NCBI GenBank assembly: GCA_947383645.1
Contig: CANDEH010000052.1
Location: forward strand, 1-16,300
Direction of reading: 5' to 3'
Source of the DNA: an uncultured Clostridia bacterium
Lineage (GTDB): Bacteria; Bacillota; Clostridia; Oscillospirales; Oscillospiraceae
Length of the DNA stretch: 16,300 nucleotides
The translations under genes were made by a program, and so were the position numbers. Shown piece by piece: positions 1-8,194 of the stretch. The notes under the pieces are model-generated. The model had not been told where the DNA came from. It saw only the letters and a program-made list of their open reading frames with translations, and searched no databases. Every line of letters begins with the position of its first letter. The stretch's first letter is position 1.

Positions 1-25
1 TTCTCTGCTCTTTTGCGCTGTTTTT

Positions 26-412
26 CTACCCCTTTTTAACTCTTGATTCGCATTTGAAATACCCCGGTACGATAATTTCATTGGGAACCATCACCGTATA
101 TGCGGGGCTGATAATCCCCTGGTAATACGCGTACTCAATCCCGCCCTGAAAGGAGCGCAGACTGATGACAAAATCGCCGGTGCGTACCAGCTTCAGCAGG
201 TGAAGATCCTTCGTCGCCTCAACGGTTCGGCTGCCGTACACCTCTTTTGGGACGACCCCCATATTTTGTGAGGCAACCAGCAGCGGCTCATCCGGATATC
301 CCCGCTCCGCGCGCTCCTGAAAGGCGTACTTGATCTTGCAGAAATCCCAGTGCTCCGGTATGGAGGGAAGCCACAGCTCCTGCGTGGGCCTGTACGATTC
401 GTATGGTCTCAT
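26..412 (-). CDS. hsdS: Type I restriction-modification specificity subunit (HsdS), truncated
   Basis: HsdS carries the DNA target-recognition domains of a type I restriction-modification enzyme and docks HsdM and HsdR. The 128 residues match the start of the family: an opening MRPYESY, the SIPEHWDFCKIKY helix common at the head of the first target-recognition domain, then LVRTGDFVISLRSFQGGIEYA and the ISPAYTV strand. The reading runs as expected to VPGYFK near residue 120, then turns to CESRVKKG and a TAG stop at 28-26. A normal HsdS is about 400 residues, so the second recognition domain and both conserved spacer helices are missing. The ATG overlaps the hsdM stop as ATGA, the usual translational coupling. 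The break could come from an inserted element, an inversion or a deletion, and the remainder may lie left of the window. Family assignment is sure; whether this fragment works alone is doubtful. Confidence 0.8.
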   Translation of the reverse strand: MRPYESYRPTQELWLPSIPEHWDFCKIKYAFQERAERGYPDEPLLVASQNMGVVPKEVYGSRTVEATKDLHLLKLVRTGDFVISLRSFQGGIEYAYYQGIISPAYTVMVPNEIIVPGYFKCESRVKKG

Positions 413-2415
413 TCTATCCCCTCGATAATCTCCGCTATCAGCCCGTCCGCTTCGTGCTCCAGCGCCTTCAGACTCGCTAAAATTTCGTGCATCTCTCTCA
501 GCTCTGCCGGCCTGTAGAAATACTTGGAAAAATTGATCTCATAGCCGACAAGAATTTTGTCTTCATCCACATAGGCGTCGGGCGTATGGCGCAGCACCTC
601 GTTTCGCATAAACGCCTCAACGCCCCCCTGGTAGGTAAACGGCACATTTTCCGTATCCCGCAGCGCGGCATCCGCTTCGCCGCTGACCGGCTGGGCGGCC
701 GGGTCCTTTTCCGTGATAAACGGCCGGATCTTCTTGAGCACATCCGCTTTCAGCTCTGTGGCCCCGGCGAACGCCGTCCAGTCGTCCAGAGGGGTATCGG
801 CCGGAACCGCCGCCAGAGCCTCCTCCACAGCCCTGCGCTCAGATTCCCTTTTGAAAATACCGGCCGGAATCCTCCGGTGGGGGTATACCCGCAGACGCAG
901 GGGACGCTCCACCGTAACGGACCAGTAGGCAAACTCACGGTTGTCCAGAATCACGCTGACCTCGCTCTGCTCCATCTCCAGGAATATTCGAAGGATCTCT
1001 CTGCGAATATCGGGCGATAGCTCGCAGCTCTTCTTCCCCATATTCTTGCGGAGGGGGGATTTCATTGCCGTGGCGTCAATCAGCTGTATTTTTCCTCTGC
1101 GCCGCTCCTCCTTCCGGTTGGAGAGAACCCAGATAAACGTCCCAATCCCTGTGTTGTAAAACATATTCTCCGGCAGGGCGATGACGGCCTCCACAAGATC
1201 GTTCTCAATGATGTAGCGGCGCGCGTTGCTCTCGCCGCTGCCGGCATCCCCGGTGAAAATGGACGAGCCGTTATGTACCTCGACAATACGGCTGCCAAGG
1301 GGCGTGTCCTTTTTCATCTTTGCCACATTGTTCAGCAGGAACAGAAGCTGCCCGTCGCTTGTCCGCGGGATCATGACAAGGGGCTTTCCATCCTCCGGAC
1401 ACACATGAAAGCGCGTGTCCAGTATGCCTCTCCTGCCGCCCATCTTTTCGGAATCGGTTTTCCAGCTTTTCCCATACGGCGGATTGGACAGCATGAAGTC
1501 AAACTGACGGGAGGCGTTCCCGTCCATAGAGAGCGTAGAGCCGTATACAATATGTTTGGCCTGGTGGCCGTCGCCCTTGAGCAGCATATCCGCCTTGCAG
1601 ATCGCGTAGGTCTCCGGCTGGACCTCCTGCCCGAACAGGTGAATGGAGACATTTTTCTGCTGCTCCCGGGCCAGCGCCATCAGCCGGTCCTGGGCGACTG
1701 TGAGCATGCCGCCCGTGCCGCAGGCGCCGTCATAGCAGGAGTAGGTGGCGTCCCGGATCTGTTCCGCTATGGGCATAAATATGAGGTCCGCCATCAGCTC
1801 CACCACGTCGCGGGGCGTCCAGTGCTCGCCGGCCTCCTCATTGTTCTCCTCGTTGAATCTGCGGACCAGCTCCTCAAAAATCGTACCCATGCTGTGGTTG
1901 TCCAGTCCCGGATGCCGCAGTATGGTTTTTTCCTCATCCTTCCAGACGGGATTTGGGCCCAGGTTGATATCCGGGGAGACAAATTTTTCGATAACTGCGC
2001 CGAGGATATCCGCCTCTATCATGGTGTCAATCTGGTTGCGGAATTTGAATTTTTCCAAAATCTCCTGCACATTGGGGGAGAACCCGTCCAGATACTCCTC
2101 AAAATCGACCTTCAGCGTCTGCCGTTTTGCGCGGCTGGTAAGATCCCGCAGCCGGAACGGGGACACGTTGCAAAACGCCTGTCCCGCGGCGACACAGAGG
2201 GCATACCACTGCCCCTCCACATCGGCGTCGTCCAGCGTCCTCTTCATGGCCAGTACGGCGTCTTTGGAGTCCTCAAGGAGGACGTCCAACCGGCGAATCA
2301 CCGTCATCGGCAGGATGACGTCGCGATATTTGCCCCGCATGTACACATCGCGCAGACAGTCGTCCGCAATGCTCCATATGAAATTTACGATTGCGTTATG
2401 TATCTGATTGTCCAT
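409..2415 (-). CDS. hsdM: Type I restriction-modification N6-adenine methyltransferase subunit (HsdM)
   Basis: HsdM transfers a methyl group from S-adenosylmethionine to the N6 of adenine at the site chosen by HsdS. It is 668 residues from the chosen ATG. An N-terminal helical HsdM_N-like domain covers roughly residues 1-180. The SAM-binding motif I is DGACGTGG at about 229-236, and the catalytic NPPY motif sits at 311-314 within FMLSNPPYGKSW. A C-terminal segment from about 480 onward makes it longer than the 500-odd residues of the E. coli type, and ends in a charged helix likely to contact HsdS. The ATG at 2415 is preferred over one 18 codons upstream because AAAGGA lies about 10 nt before it and the conserved helix MDNQIHNAIVNFIW begins there. 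It is transcribed from the promoter at 2519-2547 through an untranslated leader of about 95 nt. Its GC content looks lower than that of the rnf operon, consistent with but not proving acquisition by transfer. Confidence 0.93.
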   Translation of the reverse strand: MDNQIHNAIVNFIWSIADDCLRDVYMRGKYRDVILPMTVIRRLDVLLEDSKDAVLAMKRTLDDADVEGQWYALCVAAGQAFCNVSPFRLRDLTSRAKRQTLKVDFEEYLDGFSPNVQEILEKFKFRNQIDTMIEADILGAVIEKFVSPDINLGPNPVWKDEEKTILRHPGLDNHSMGTIFEELVRRFNEENNEEAGEHWTPRDVVELMADLIFMPIAEQIRDATYSCYDGACGTGGMLTVAQDRLMALAREQQKNVSIHLFGQEVQPETYAICKADMLLKGDGHQAKHIVYGSTLSMDGNASRQFDFMLSNPPYGKSWKTDSEKMGGRRGILDTRFHVCPEDGKPLVMIPRTSDGQLLFLLNNVAKMKKDTPLGSRIVEVHNGSSIFTGDAGSGESNARRYIIENDLVEAVIALPENMFYNTGIGTFIWVLSNRKEERRRGKIQLIDATAMKSPLRKNMGKKSCELSPDIRREILRIFLEMEQSEVSVILDNREFAYWSVTVERPLRLRVYPHRRIPAGIFKRESERRAVEEALAAVPADTPLDDWTAFAGATELKADVLKKIRPFITEKDPAAQPVSGEADAALRDTENVPFTYQGGVEAFMRNEVLRHTPDAYVDEDKILVGYEINFSKYFYRPAELREMHEILASLKALEHEADGLIAEIIEGIE

Positions 2416-2479
2416 AGTGCGGGTTCCTTTCTCTGCGGTATACCGGGGATGTTGATTTGATATGAGCATAGTAAAAATG

Positions 2480-2511
2480 CAGTCCCGTAAAACGGACTTG
2501 CCTCTCAGGCA
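2480..2511 (-). other. Two small hairpins in the hsdM leader
   Basis: Between the hsdM promoter and its start codon the leader can form two stems: AGTCCCGT (2481-2488) with ACGGACT (2492-2498), with one bulged base, and TGCC (2499-2502) with GGCA (2508-2511). Read on the minus strand neither is followed by a U tract, so they do not look like a terminator or attenuator. Their role is unknown. Confidence 0.35.
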
Positions 2512-2518
2512 GGCTTTT

Positions 2519-2547
2519 ATTATATCAATAAATGCCTCAAATCACAA
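2519..2547 (-). promoter_or_regulatory. Sigma-A-type promoter for hsdM-hsdS
   Basis: On the minus strand the -35 box TTGTGA (2547-2542, 4 of 6 to consensus) and a perfect -10 box TATAAT (2524-2519) are separated by exactly 17 bases. Transcription would start near 2512, about 95 nt upstream of the hsdM start codon. Confidence 0.65.
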
Positions 2548-2548
2548 G

Positions 2549-2624
2549 AGCCCCCGGCAAACGTTGGTCCTCCCCTCTCACGGGGAGGCTGTCGAACACC
2601 CGGCAGAGAGGCGCACGGGGGGCT
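2549..2624. repeat. Palindromic intergenic element (REP-like)
   Basis: The ends are near-perfect inverted repeats, AGCCCCC at 2549-2555 against GGGGGCT at 2618-2624. Inside is a 7-bp stem, CCTCCCC (2569-2575) with GGGGAGG (2582-2588), and a 6-base loop. No coding frame crosses it convincingly. The layout resembles non-coding palindromic repeats scattered through GC-rich clostridial genomes, but copy number cannot be judged from one window. Confidence 0.4.
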
Positions 2625-2634
2625 GCGCAGTATA

Positions 2635-2673
2635 AAAGAGCAAGGCAAACCGCTTTCGTTTGCCTTGCTCTTT
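2635..2673 (-). terminator. Strong intrinsic terminator after the SLH/InlB-repeat gene
   Basis: A perfect 16-bp stem, AAAGAGCAAGGCAAAC (2635-2650) with its complement (2658-2673), encloses a 7-base loop and lies 40 nt past the stop of the surface-protein gene. On the minus strand the stem runs out into CTCTTTTATA, giving the U-rich tail. A T-rich run also follows on the plus strand, so it may work in both directions. Confidence 0.8.
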
Positions 2674-2712
2674 GCCTTTTATAGGGACTCTCCCCTGCAT
2701 ACCCCCGATGGG

Positions 2713-5700
2713 TTACCAGCCCCAGGAGACGTTGGACGAGAAACGCTGTAGCAGCACACACGCCTGGGCGCAGGTCAGCGTGGCCCCGGGGGACAGGGTG
2801 GTGGCGGTGGTGCCGTTCATCAGATTGGCGCCGCGGGCCCAGGACATGGCCGTCTGCGCCGCGGGACGGATCTCCTGATAGTCGCTGTAGCCGGTGAGGC
2901 TGGCCCGCTGGGCGGTGCCGTAGCCCTTGTGCCGGGCGTAGCTGAACAGCAGCAGGGCCGTCTGCTCCCGGCTCAGGGGTTTGTCGGTGCCGTAGAAGCC
3001 GCCCTCGTAGTAGTTGGGCACGATACCGCTGGTGGTGGCCCATACCTGGTGGCCCTCCGCGCCGCCGCCCTCCCGGTTGTACAGGATGGAGAGGAGCATA
3101 TCGCGGGTCAGCAGCGTCCGGTCGCCCACCGTCTCGCCGGCGGCGGTGTAGATGCGCCCGTTCTGATAGTACCAGCCGGTCATGGGAATCACTGGCTCCG
3201 TGGGGACGTAGTACCACCCGCCGCCGCTGTCCCGGCGCTGGTAGGAGATCTCAATCCGCACGTCGCTGTCGGGCATGGTGAAGGTGATCTCGTCGGCGTA
3301 GTCCTCCCAGTAGCGGATCAGTCCGCCGGTGCTGAGGTTGACGATCTCCAGCAGGTCCAGCTCGTAGCTGCTCCGGGGATTGAGCTCAATGGTGACCCGC
3401 GTCCCCTCCCTGGCCCGCTCGGGACGCACGTCAAAGGTGCCGCCGGTGACCCGGTCGGGGTAGTCGATGCTGTAGTAGTCGCCGCTGGGGGCGGGCGACT
3501 GCGCTCTCCAGTGGGCATAGAGGTCCGCGTCCCCGGTAAAGGGCTTGGTGACGTCAACCGCCGTGCCGCCGGCCGCCTCGGTGAACCAACCCAGGAAGGT
3601 GTACCCGGCATAGGTGGGGTTCTTGGGGGCCGCGGACAGCTTCCCCTCCGCGTCCGTGGTCAGGGCGGGATTTTCCGGGTCGGCAAGGGCGCCGCCGTTG
3701 GGGTGGAGGGTGATGGTATAGGGCGGCTTTTTGGTGTCGTCGGAGGTGTCCTTCTCCCCCCAGCGGGCGTAGAGGCTGGTATCAACCAGGAAGTGGGCCT
3801 CCTTCTCGCACTGGGTGTCGTCATCCCTGAACCAGCCCTTGAAGCTGCTGTTCTCGCGCTGGGGATCGTCGGGCCACTGGATGGTTCCATCCGCCGCCGC
3901 TTCGCAGGTCTTGTAGACCTCCGCGCCGTCGCTCTCGTCCCAGTAGAACGTGACGGTGCAGGCGGCAGTCTCCCCCTCCCTGGCCCATTTGGCGTAGGCG
4001 GTGGTGTCCTTTCTAAACACTCTGTCAACGGTCACCTGGGTGCCGGCCTGGGTGTACCAGCCGGCGAAGGTGTAGCCGGTGCGGGTGGCCTCCGGCGGCT
4101 CTGCCGTGAGCTTGCCATCCGCGCCGGTGGTCATGGTGGCCTCCTCACCGCCGGTGGGGAGCACGCCGCCGTTGGCGTTGAAGGTGATGGTGAAGGTCTC
4201 CGAAGCCGCCGTCCATTTGGCGTAGAGGGTGGTGTCGCTGGTTACGGTATCCGTATCAAAGTTCCAGGCGGTGGTGCAGCCCTCCTCCTTAAACCAGCCG
4301 TCAAAGGTGTAGCCGGCGCGGCTGGGCCGGGCGGGCGCTGTGGTTTTGCCGCCGTCCTCCACCTGGGCGGTGGCGGCTGCGGGCGCACCGTCGTAGTTGA
4401 GCGCAAAGGTGACGGTATGCTTTTTCACCTGCGTCCAGTGGGCGTAGACGGTGGCGTCGGCGGAGAAGGAGGTGTCTGCCGTGACGCGATCTCCGCCGTC
4501 TCTGGCGGTATACCAGCCGTCGAAGGTGTAGCCGGTCCGGGTGGGCTCGTCGGGCAGTCGGTCGATTTTCCCGCCGGCCCCCGTGGTCTTGGTGGCGTGG
4601 GTGTGGGCGGTGTCGCTGTCATTGAGGTCGAAGGTGATGGTAAAGACGGCGGGGGCGGGCTTCTGCGTCCAGTGGGCGTAGAGGGTGAGGGAGGCGTAGA
4701 AGAGGGTGTCCTGCGCTACCTTCGTGCCGCCGGTCCTGTCCGTGAACCAGCCGTCAAAGTCGTATCCCTGGCGCTCAGGTGCGGGCAGGGCGCTGACAAG
4801 CTTGTGGTCCGCGCCAATGTCTATTTTTTCGGGTGCGGCGGGCGCGCCGTCATAATTGAGGTCAAAGGTGACGGCGTCGCTGTCCGGCGTGCCGTCGGGC
4901 TTTTCCCACATGGCGTAGATCGTGGCGGGCCCGGAGAAGACGGTATCAGTTGTGACCGGCATGCCGTCGAAGGTAACCCAGTTCTTGAATGTGTAGCTGC
5001 CATGGCTGGGAGCGGCGGGCACGGGGTCCAGCTTGCCGTAGTCATTGGTGGTCAGGACGCTGGCCTGCCCATTGAGGGAGCCGCCCCGGGGGTCGAGGGT
5101 GACGGCGTAGTTTTTGGGGATCAGCGTCCACTTGGCATAGAGGGTGGTATCGCCGGTTACGGTGTCCGTGTCAAAGTTCCAGGCGGTGGCGCAGCCCTTC
5201 TCCTTAAACCAGCCGCCGAAGGTATAGTCCGTCCGCGTGGGCTTGGCGGGCTCCGCCGCCTTGCCGCCGTGGGCTACTGTCTGCTTCCCAGGGCCGCCGG
5301 CAGCCGGAGCGTCGGGGGTGTCGTTGAGGTCAAAGGTGACCGTGTAGGTTTTCCCGGTCCACTTGGCGTAGAGGGTGGTGTCGTCGGTTACCACGTCGGC
5401 GTCGAAGTCCCAGGGGGTGGTGCACGCCTCCTCTGTGTACCAGCCGCCGAAGGTATAGCCGTCCCGCGTGGGATCGGTGGGCTTTACCGCCTTTTGATCG
5501 GTTTCGACGGTCTGATCTGTGGTGTCCGGGGCCAGCGTACCACCGTTGGCGTCGAAGGTAACCGTGTTCTCCTTCGGCGTCCACTTGGCGTAGAGGGTGA
5601 TGTCGGCGTCCACCGTGTTGGCGGCAAAAATCCAGGCGGTGGTGCACTCCTTCTCCGTATACCAGCCGTCAAAGGTGTAACCGTCCCGGGAGGGCTTGGC

Positions 5701-7341
5701 AGGCATTGTCACCTTCTGACCGGTGGGGACAGTCTGAGAATCTGTGCCCGGGGCCAGCGTGCCGCCGTTGGCGTCGAAGGTGACGGTGTTCTGGAGGATA
5801 TCCCACTGGGCGTAGGGGTTGGTATGATCGCCGAAGATAAAGGTCTCATATTCGTCTTCGCTGACCGGTCTTCCATAGGGCACGCCCAGAAGCCAGCCCT
5901 TAAAGACATAGCCGGTGCGCGTGGTGTCCGGCCACTGGTCACGGGAAAGGAGGTTGTTTTCGTCCACCGTCTCGACCTCTTTCCAGTTGAGATCGCCCAT
6001 ATAATCGAAATAGAAGGTGACCTGTACGGGCTCCCAGACGGCGTAGAGAGTGGTATCGGCGGTGAAGACCTCCTCGCGGAGCTTGTCTCCGGCGATATCC
6101 GCAGCACTGCCGCCTGCGGTGCGGCCCCAGCCGGCGCAGACATGCCCGCCCCGCCGCAGGTTCGGCGTGCGCGGCAGCGTGCCGTCGGCGTTGGCGGTGA
6201 TGGTCTCGCTGGCGCTGTCGGCGGTATCGTCGGCCTTGAAGGTAATCGCAAAATTCTTTACGGCGGTGAAAGCCCCGCCAGTGCCCGCCGTCCAGTGAAA
6301 GTTCTCCTCAACGCGGAATTTGGGGGCATATTTGGCGTTTGCAAGGGTGATTTTGACGTCGCTGTTGATCTTATCTACGGTGTCCTCGCCGGGCATATAG
6401 GTCCGGTCCACCTGGATAAAGCGCTGGTCAGACAGAGGGTCATACTGGACGCCGGGCTTGCGGACGACAATGGATCCGTCCTTCATCGTCAGCTCCCCCT
6501 GGTCTATCTGGATACCCACGGCGTCGTGGGCATAGATATCGCCCTTTTCGATGGTCAGAGAACCCGGCTGGAGGTGTTCGATGCCGCAGGCCGCGCCGAT
6601 CAGGCCGCCGCCGCTGATGGTGATGACGGTCTTTTCACTGCGCTCCGTGTTCAGGGGGTCGCTGTTGCTGACAGCCCGCTCCCCCTTGAGGACGCCGCCT
6701 GTCATCACCAGCGAGGCCCCCGTCCCCGTCACCGAGACGGCGGTGCAGTTCCGGTTGGCCAGCACGCAGCCGCTCTCGATGCGGACCGCCGCCTGCTCCC
6801 CGCGGGCGGCCACAAGGTCCTCGCTGCCCCTTGTCTGAGTTATCTTGCCGCTTTTCAGGACGAAGGATCCGCCCTCGTCAACATGGATGCCGCTGCCGCC
6901 GGAAGGGCTCTGGCAGTCGATGCTGCCGGAGGTGTAGACCTCCTTTGGCGTTACCTTGTCGACCTTGGGCGCCGCTGTTGCCGTGCTGTCCTCAACGGTA
7001 AGGGTTCCCTGTATAAAGATATTGGCGGCGGCGGGATATTGGTGGGGATTGAGCGTGAGATTGCAGCCGTTGAGGTCGATAAAGACCTCGCAGCCCGCCA
7101 GAATAATCAGATTGGACTGCTGAGAGCTGCTTCTGTCCGAGATGTTGTTCTTTAGCCGGATGTAGGTCGGAACGCCTGCGTCCGCGGTAGCCAGCGCGTC
7201 GCGCAGCTTGGCAAAGTCGTCGATCTCCGTATAGACCGGAGCGGTTGGGGTGGGGTCCGCCGGCTCCGCCCACGCGTCTATGGGCAGCATGGTCAGCAGC
7301 AGGCACAGTGTCAGCGCCGCCGAGGTCAGTCTCTTCTTCAT
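2713..7341 (-). CDS. Secreted InlB-repeat (Flg_new) surface protein with C-terminal SLH domains
   Basis: A large cell-surface protein, probably a wall-attached adhesin or interaction scaffold. Residue numbers count from the first of two adjacent ATGs (7344). The second, at 7341, is chosen because GGGAGGG (7349-7355) then sits 7 nt away rather than 4. Residues 1-26 are a signal peptide (KKR, hydrophobic core, cleavage after DAWA). Residues about 30-360 are repetitive, Gly-rich and strand-forming (phrases like GTLTVED, GSFVLKSGKI, GELTMKDGSI), as in right-handed beta-helix proteins. Residues 365-1279 hold about 12 Listeria-Bacteroides (InlB_B/Flg_new) repeats of about 70 residues, each with TVTFDANGG, a GYTFDGWYT centre and a TLYAKW end. 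Next comes a roughly 95-residue all-beta module, then degenerate SLH repeats (about 1395-1543), which in this family bind pyruvylated wall polymers. There is no LPXTG motif. It follows the DUF975 gene by 51 nt and ends at a strong terminator. The ligand is unknown. Confidence 0.9.
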   Translation of the reverse strand: MKKRLTSAALTLCLLLTMLPIDAWAEPADPTPTAPVYTEIDDFAKLRDALATADAGVPTYIRLKNNISDRSSSQQSNLIILAGCEVFIDLNGCNLTLNPHQYPAAANIFIQGTLTVEDSTATAAPKVDKVTPKEVYTSGSIDCQSPSGGSGIHVDEGGSFVLKSGKITQTRGSEDLVAARGEQAAVRIESGCVLANRNCTAVSVTGTGASLVMTGGVLKGERAVSNSDPLNTERSEKTVITISGGGLIGAACGIEHLQPGSLTIEKGDIYAHDAVGIQIDQGELTMKDGSIVVRKPGVQYDPLSDQRFIQVDRTYMPGEDTVDKINSDVKITLANAKYAPKFRVEENFHWTAGTGGAFTAVKNFAITFKADDTADSASETITANADGTLPRTPNLRRGGHVCAGWGRTAGGSAADIAGDKLREEVFTADTTLYAVWEPVQVTFYFDYMGDLNWKEVETVDENNLLSRDQWPDTTRTGYVFKGWLLGVPYGRPVSEDEYETFIFGDHTNPYAQWDILQNTVTFDANGGTLAPGTDSQTVPTGQKVTMPAKPSRDGYTFDGWYTEKECTTAWIFAANTVDADITLYAKWTPKENTVTFDANGGTLAPDTTDQTVETDQKAVKPTDPTRDGYTFGGWYTEEACTTPWDFDADVVTDDTTLYAKWTGKTYTVTFDLNDTPDAPAAGGPGKQTVAHGGKAAEPAKPTRTDYTFGGWFKEKGCATAWNFDTDTVTGDTTLYAKWTLIPKNYAVTLDPRGGSLNGQASVLTTNDYGKLDPVPAAPSHGSYTFKNWVTFDGMPVTTDTVFSGPATIYAMWEKPDGTPDSDAVTFDLNYDGAPAAPEKIDIGADHKLVSALPAPERQGYDFDGWFTDRTGGTKVAQDTLFYASLTLYAHWTQKPAPAVFTITFDLNDSDTAHTHATKTTGAGGKIDRLPDEPTRTGYTFDGWYTARDGGDRVTADTSFSADATVYAHWTQVKKHTVTFALNYDGAPAAATAQVEDGGKTTAPARPSRAGYTFDGWFKEEGCTTAWNFDTDTVTSDTTLYAKWTAASETFTITFNANGGVLPTGGEEATMTTGADGKLTAEPPEATRTGYTFAGWYTQAGTQVTVDRVFRKDTTAYAKWAREGETAACTVTFYWDESDGAEVYKTCEAAADGTIQWPDDPQRENSSFKGWFRDDDTQCEKEAHFLVDTSLYARWGEKDTSDDTKKPPYTITLHPNGGALADPENPALTTDAEGKLSAAPKNPTYAGYTFLGWFTEAAGGTAVDVTKPFTGDADLYAHWRAQSPAPSGDYYSIDYPDRVTGGTFDVRPERAREGTRVTIELNPRSSYELDLLEIVNLSTGGLIRYWEDYADEITFTMPDSDVRIEISYQRRDSGGGWYYVPTEPVIPMTGWYYQNGRIYTAAGETVGDRTLLTRDMLLSILYNREGGGAEGHQVWATTSGIVPNYYEGGFYGTDKPLSREQTALLLFSYARHKGYGTAQRASLTGYSDYQEIRPAAQTAMSWARGANLMNGTTATTLSPGATLTCAQACVLLQRFSSNVSWGW
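3508..6252 (-). repeat. Coding array of about 12 InlB-type repeats
   Basis: The middle of the surface-protein gene is a tandem array of about 210-base units, visible in DNA as a recurring block close to GTCCACTTGGCGTAGAGGG on the plus strand (for example near 5580, 5350, 5130 and 4210). Units differ in age. The stretch around 4210-4310 matches 5130-5225 almost base for base, both encoding TAWNFDTDTVT followed by DTTLYAKW, whereas the first two and the eleventh units are strongly diverged. Such arrays change length by unequal recombination. Confidence 0.85.
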
Positions 7342-7348
7342 CATGATT

Positions 7349-7355
7349 CCCTCCC
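7349..7355 (-). promoter_or_regulatory. Ribosome binding site deciding the start of the surface-protein gene
   Basis: GGGAGGG on the minus strand lies 4 nt before the first ATG (7344) and 7 nt before the second (7341). The normal spacing favours the second, giving a protein that starts MKKRLTSA. Confidence 0.6.
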
Positions 7356-7395
7356 GAAAGATATCCTGTCTATATCTACTCCCCGCACAGTTCCC

Positions 7396-8061
7396 TCAGA
7401 ACCGCTCGCCGTCCTCAGAAAAGCGGTTGGGAAAGGGGGAGATTACGCGCTTGCCGGCCTCGTAGTAGCCCAGGTCCGCCAGCTTCATGTAGGGCGTCAG
7501 GTACAGCCCTGCCGCCCCGGCGGTGAACATCATCAGAAACACCCAGCCGATAAAGCTCAGATCCAGCAAAAAGAGCTGCCCCTTCATCCCGTTGGTCTGA
7601 ATGCCGCTGAGGGCGATGGCCTGGGAGGCGGTGAGCTCCGGGTTCTCCAGCAGGTTATACAGCGCGAAGCGGTAGCGGTAGGCCGCGATGAGGCCGGGGA
7701 TCCAGAACAGCATGGACCAGAGGAGGATCTTCCCCCACATCAGCACCGTCAGCCAGATCACCCGTCCCGCCATGCCAAAGCCGTCGAAGAGCACGGAGAA
7801 GGGCGTCTCCTCCCCCCGGACGATGCCCATGCAGAACAGGGTGAACCCCGCGGAGAGCACCGCGCTCATCAGCCCCACCAGCACCGTGATAAAGAGGGTA
7901 GAGCCGTCGCCGTCAGTGATGTAGAGAAACAGAGCGTCGATGCTGTTGAGCAGCAGCAGAATAAGCAGATAGGCGGCGCTGAGCCCCAGCACGGACCTGC
8001 GTCCGCCCCGAATAAAATCCCGCGCCGCCGACTTGACAGCGGGCCGGTTGATGATTCCCAT
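7396..8061 (-). CDS. DUF975-family integral membrane protein
   Basis: A 221-residue multi-pass membrane protein resembling the DUF975 family, whose biochemical function is not established. The start at 8061 (MGIINRPAVKSAARDF) is chosen because AGGAGG lies 9 nt upstream; longer readings begin inside the promoter region. After a basic N-terminus come hydrophobic segments at about residues 25-45 (LGLSAAYLLILLLL), 55-80, 100-125 and 165-195. The stretch FWIPGLIAAYRYRFALYNLLENPELTASQAI is typical of the family: a membrane segment, then Y/R-rich residues and a short amphipathic helix. The C-terminus is soluble and charged. It stands first in a two-gene unit with the secreted SLH protein, which hints at a role in envelope biology, but this is only context. 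Confidence 0.8.
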   Translation of the reverse strand: MGIINRPAVKSAARDFIRGGRRSVLGLSAAYLLILLLLNSIDALFLYITDGDGSTLFITVLVGLMSAVLSAGFTLFCMGIVRGEETPFSVLFDGFGMAGRVIWLTVLMWGKILLWSMLFWIPGLIAAYRYRFALYNLLENPELTASQAIALSGIQTNGMKGQLFLLDLSFIGWVFLMMFTAGAAGLYLTPYMKLADLGYYEAGKRVISPFPNRFSEDGERF

Positions 8062-8110
8062 AAGAGAATACCTCCTGATGCGATGGCGATATGATAATAA
8101 TATATGGTAT

Positions 8111-8139
8111 ATTGTAGCATAGTTTAGCAGGGAGGGCAA
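8111..8139 (-). promoter_or_regulatory. Sigma-A-type promoter for DUF975 gene and surface protein
   Basis: On the minus strand the -35 box TTGCCC (8139-8134) and -10 box TACAAT (8116-8111, 5 of 6) are 17 bases apart. The predicted start lies about 45 nt upstream of the DUF975 start codon. No other promoter was seen in the 51-nt gap before the SLH gene, so this one probably serves both. Confidence 0.55.
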
Positions 8140-8194
8140 GAGGGGAGTTAGGGGACAGGGGGATATACACAGCGCGGTTTTGGCGGCAGGCAGA

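Noticed and set aside
1273..2460. A 395-codon open frame antisense to hsdM
   Set aside because: No domain or ribosome binding site was recognised, and it lies entirely opposite clear methyltransferase motifs.
2416..2469. An 18-residue N-terminal extension of HsdM
   Set aside because: The family begins at MDNQIHNAIVNFIW, and AAAGGA sits just before that ATG at 2415.
3700..5800. Regularly recurring DNA blocks that might suggest a CRISPR array or tandem non-coding repeat
   Set aside because: The units are about 210 bases, imperfect and in frame, and encode InlB-type protein repeats.
2929..7155. A 1408-codon open frame on the plus strand, antisense to the surface-protein gene
   Set aside because: Its translation is low-complexity Gly/Val/Ala/Arg without domains. 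It exists because the GC-rich repeats avoid stops in that frame, while the minus-strand product has a signal peptide, InlB repeats and SLH domains.
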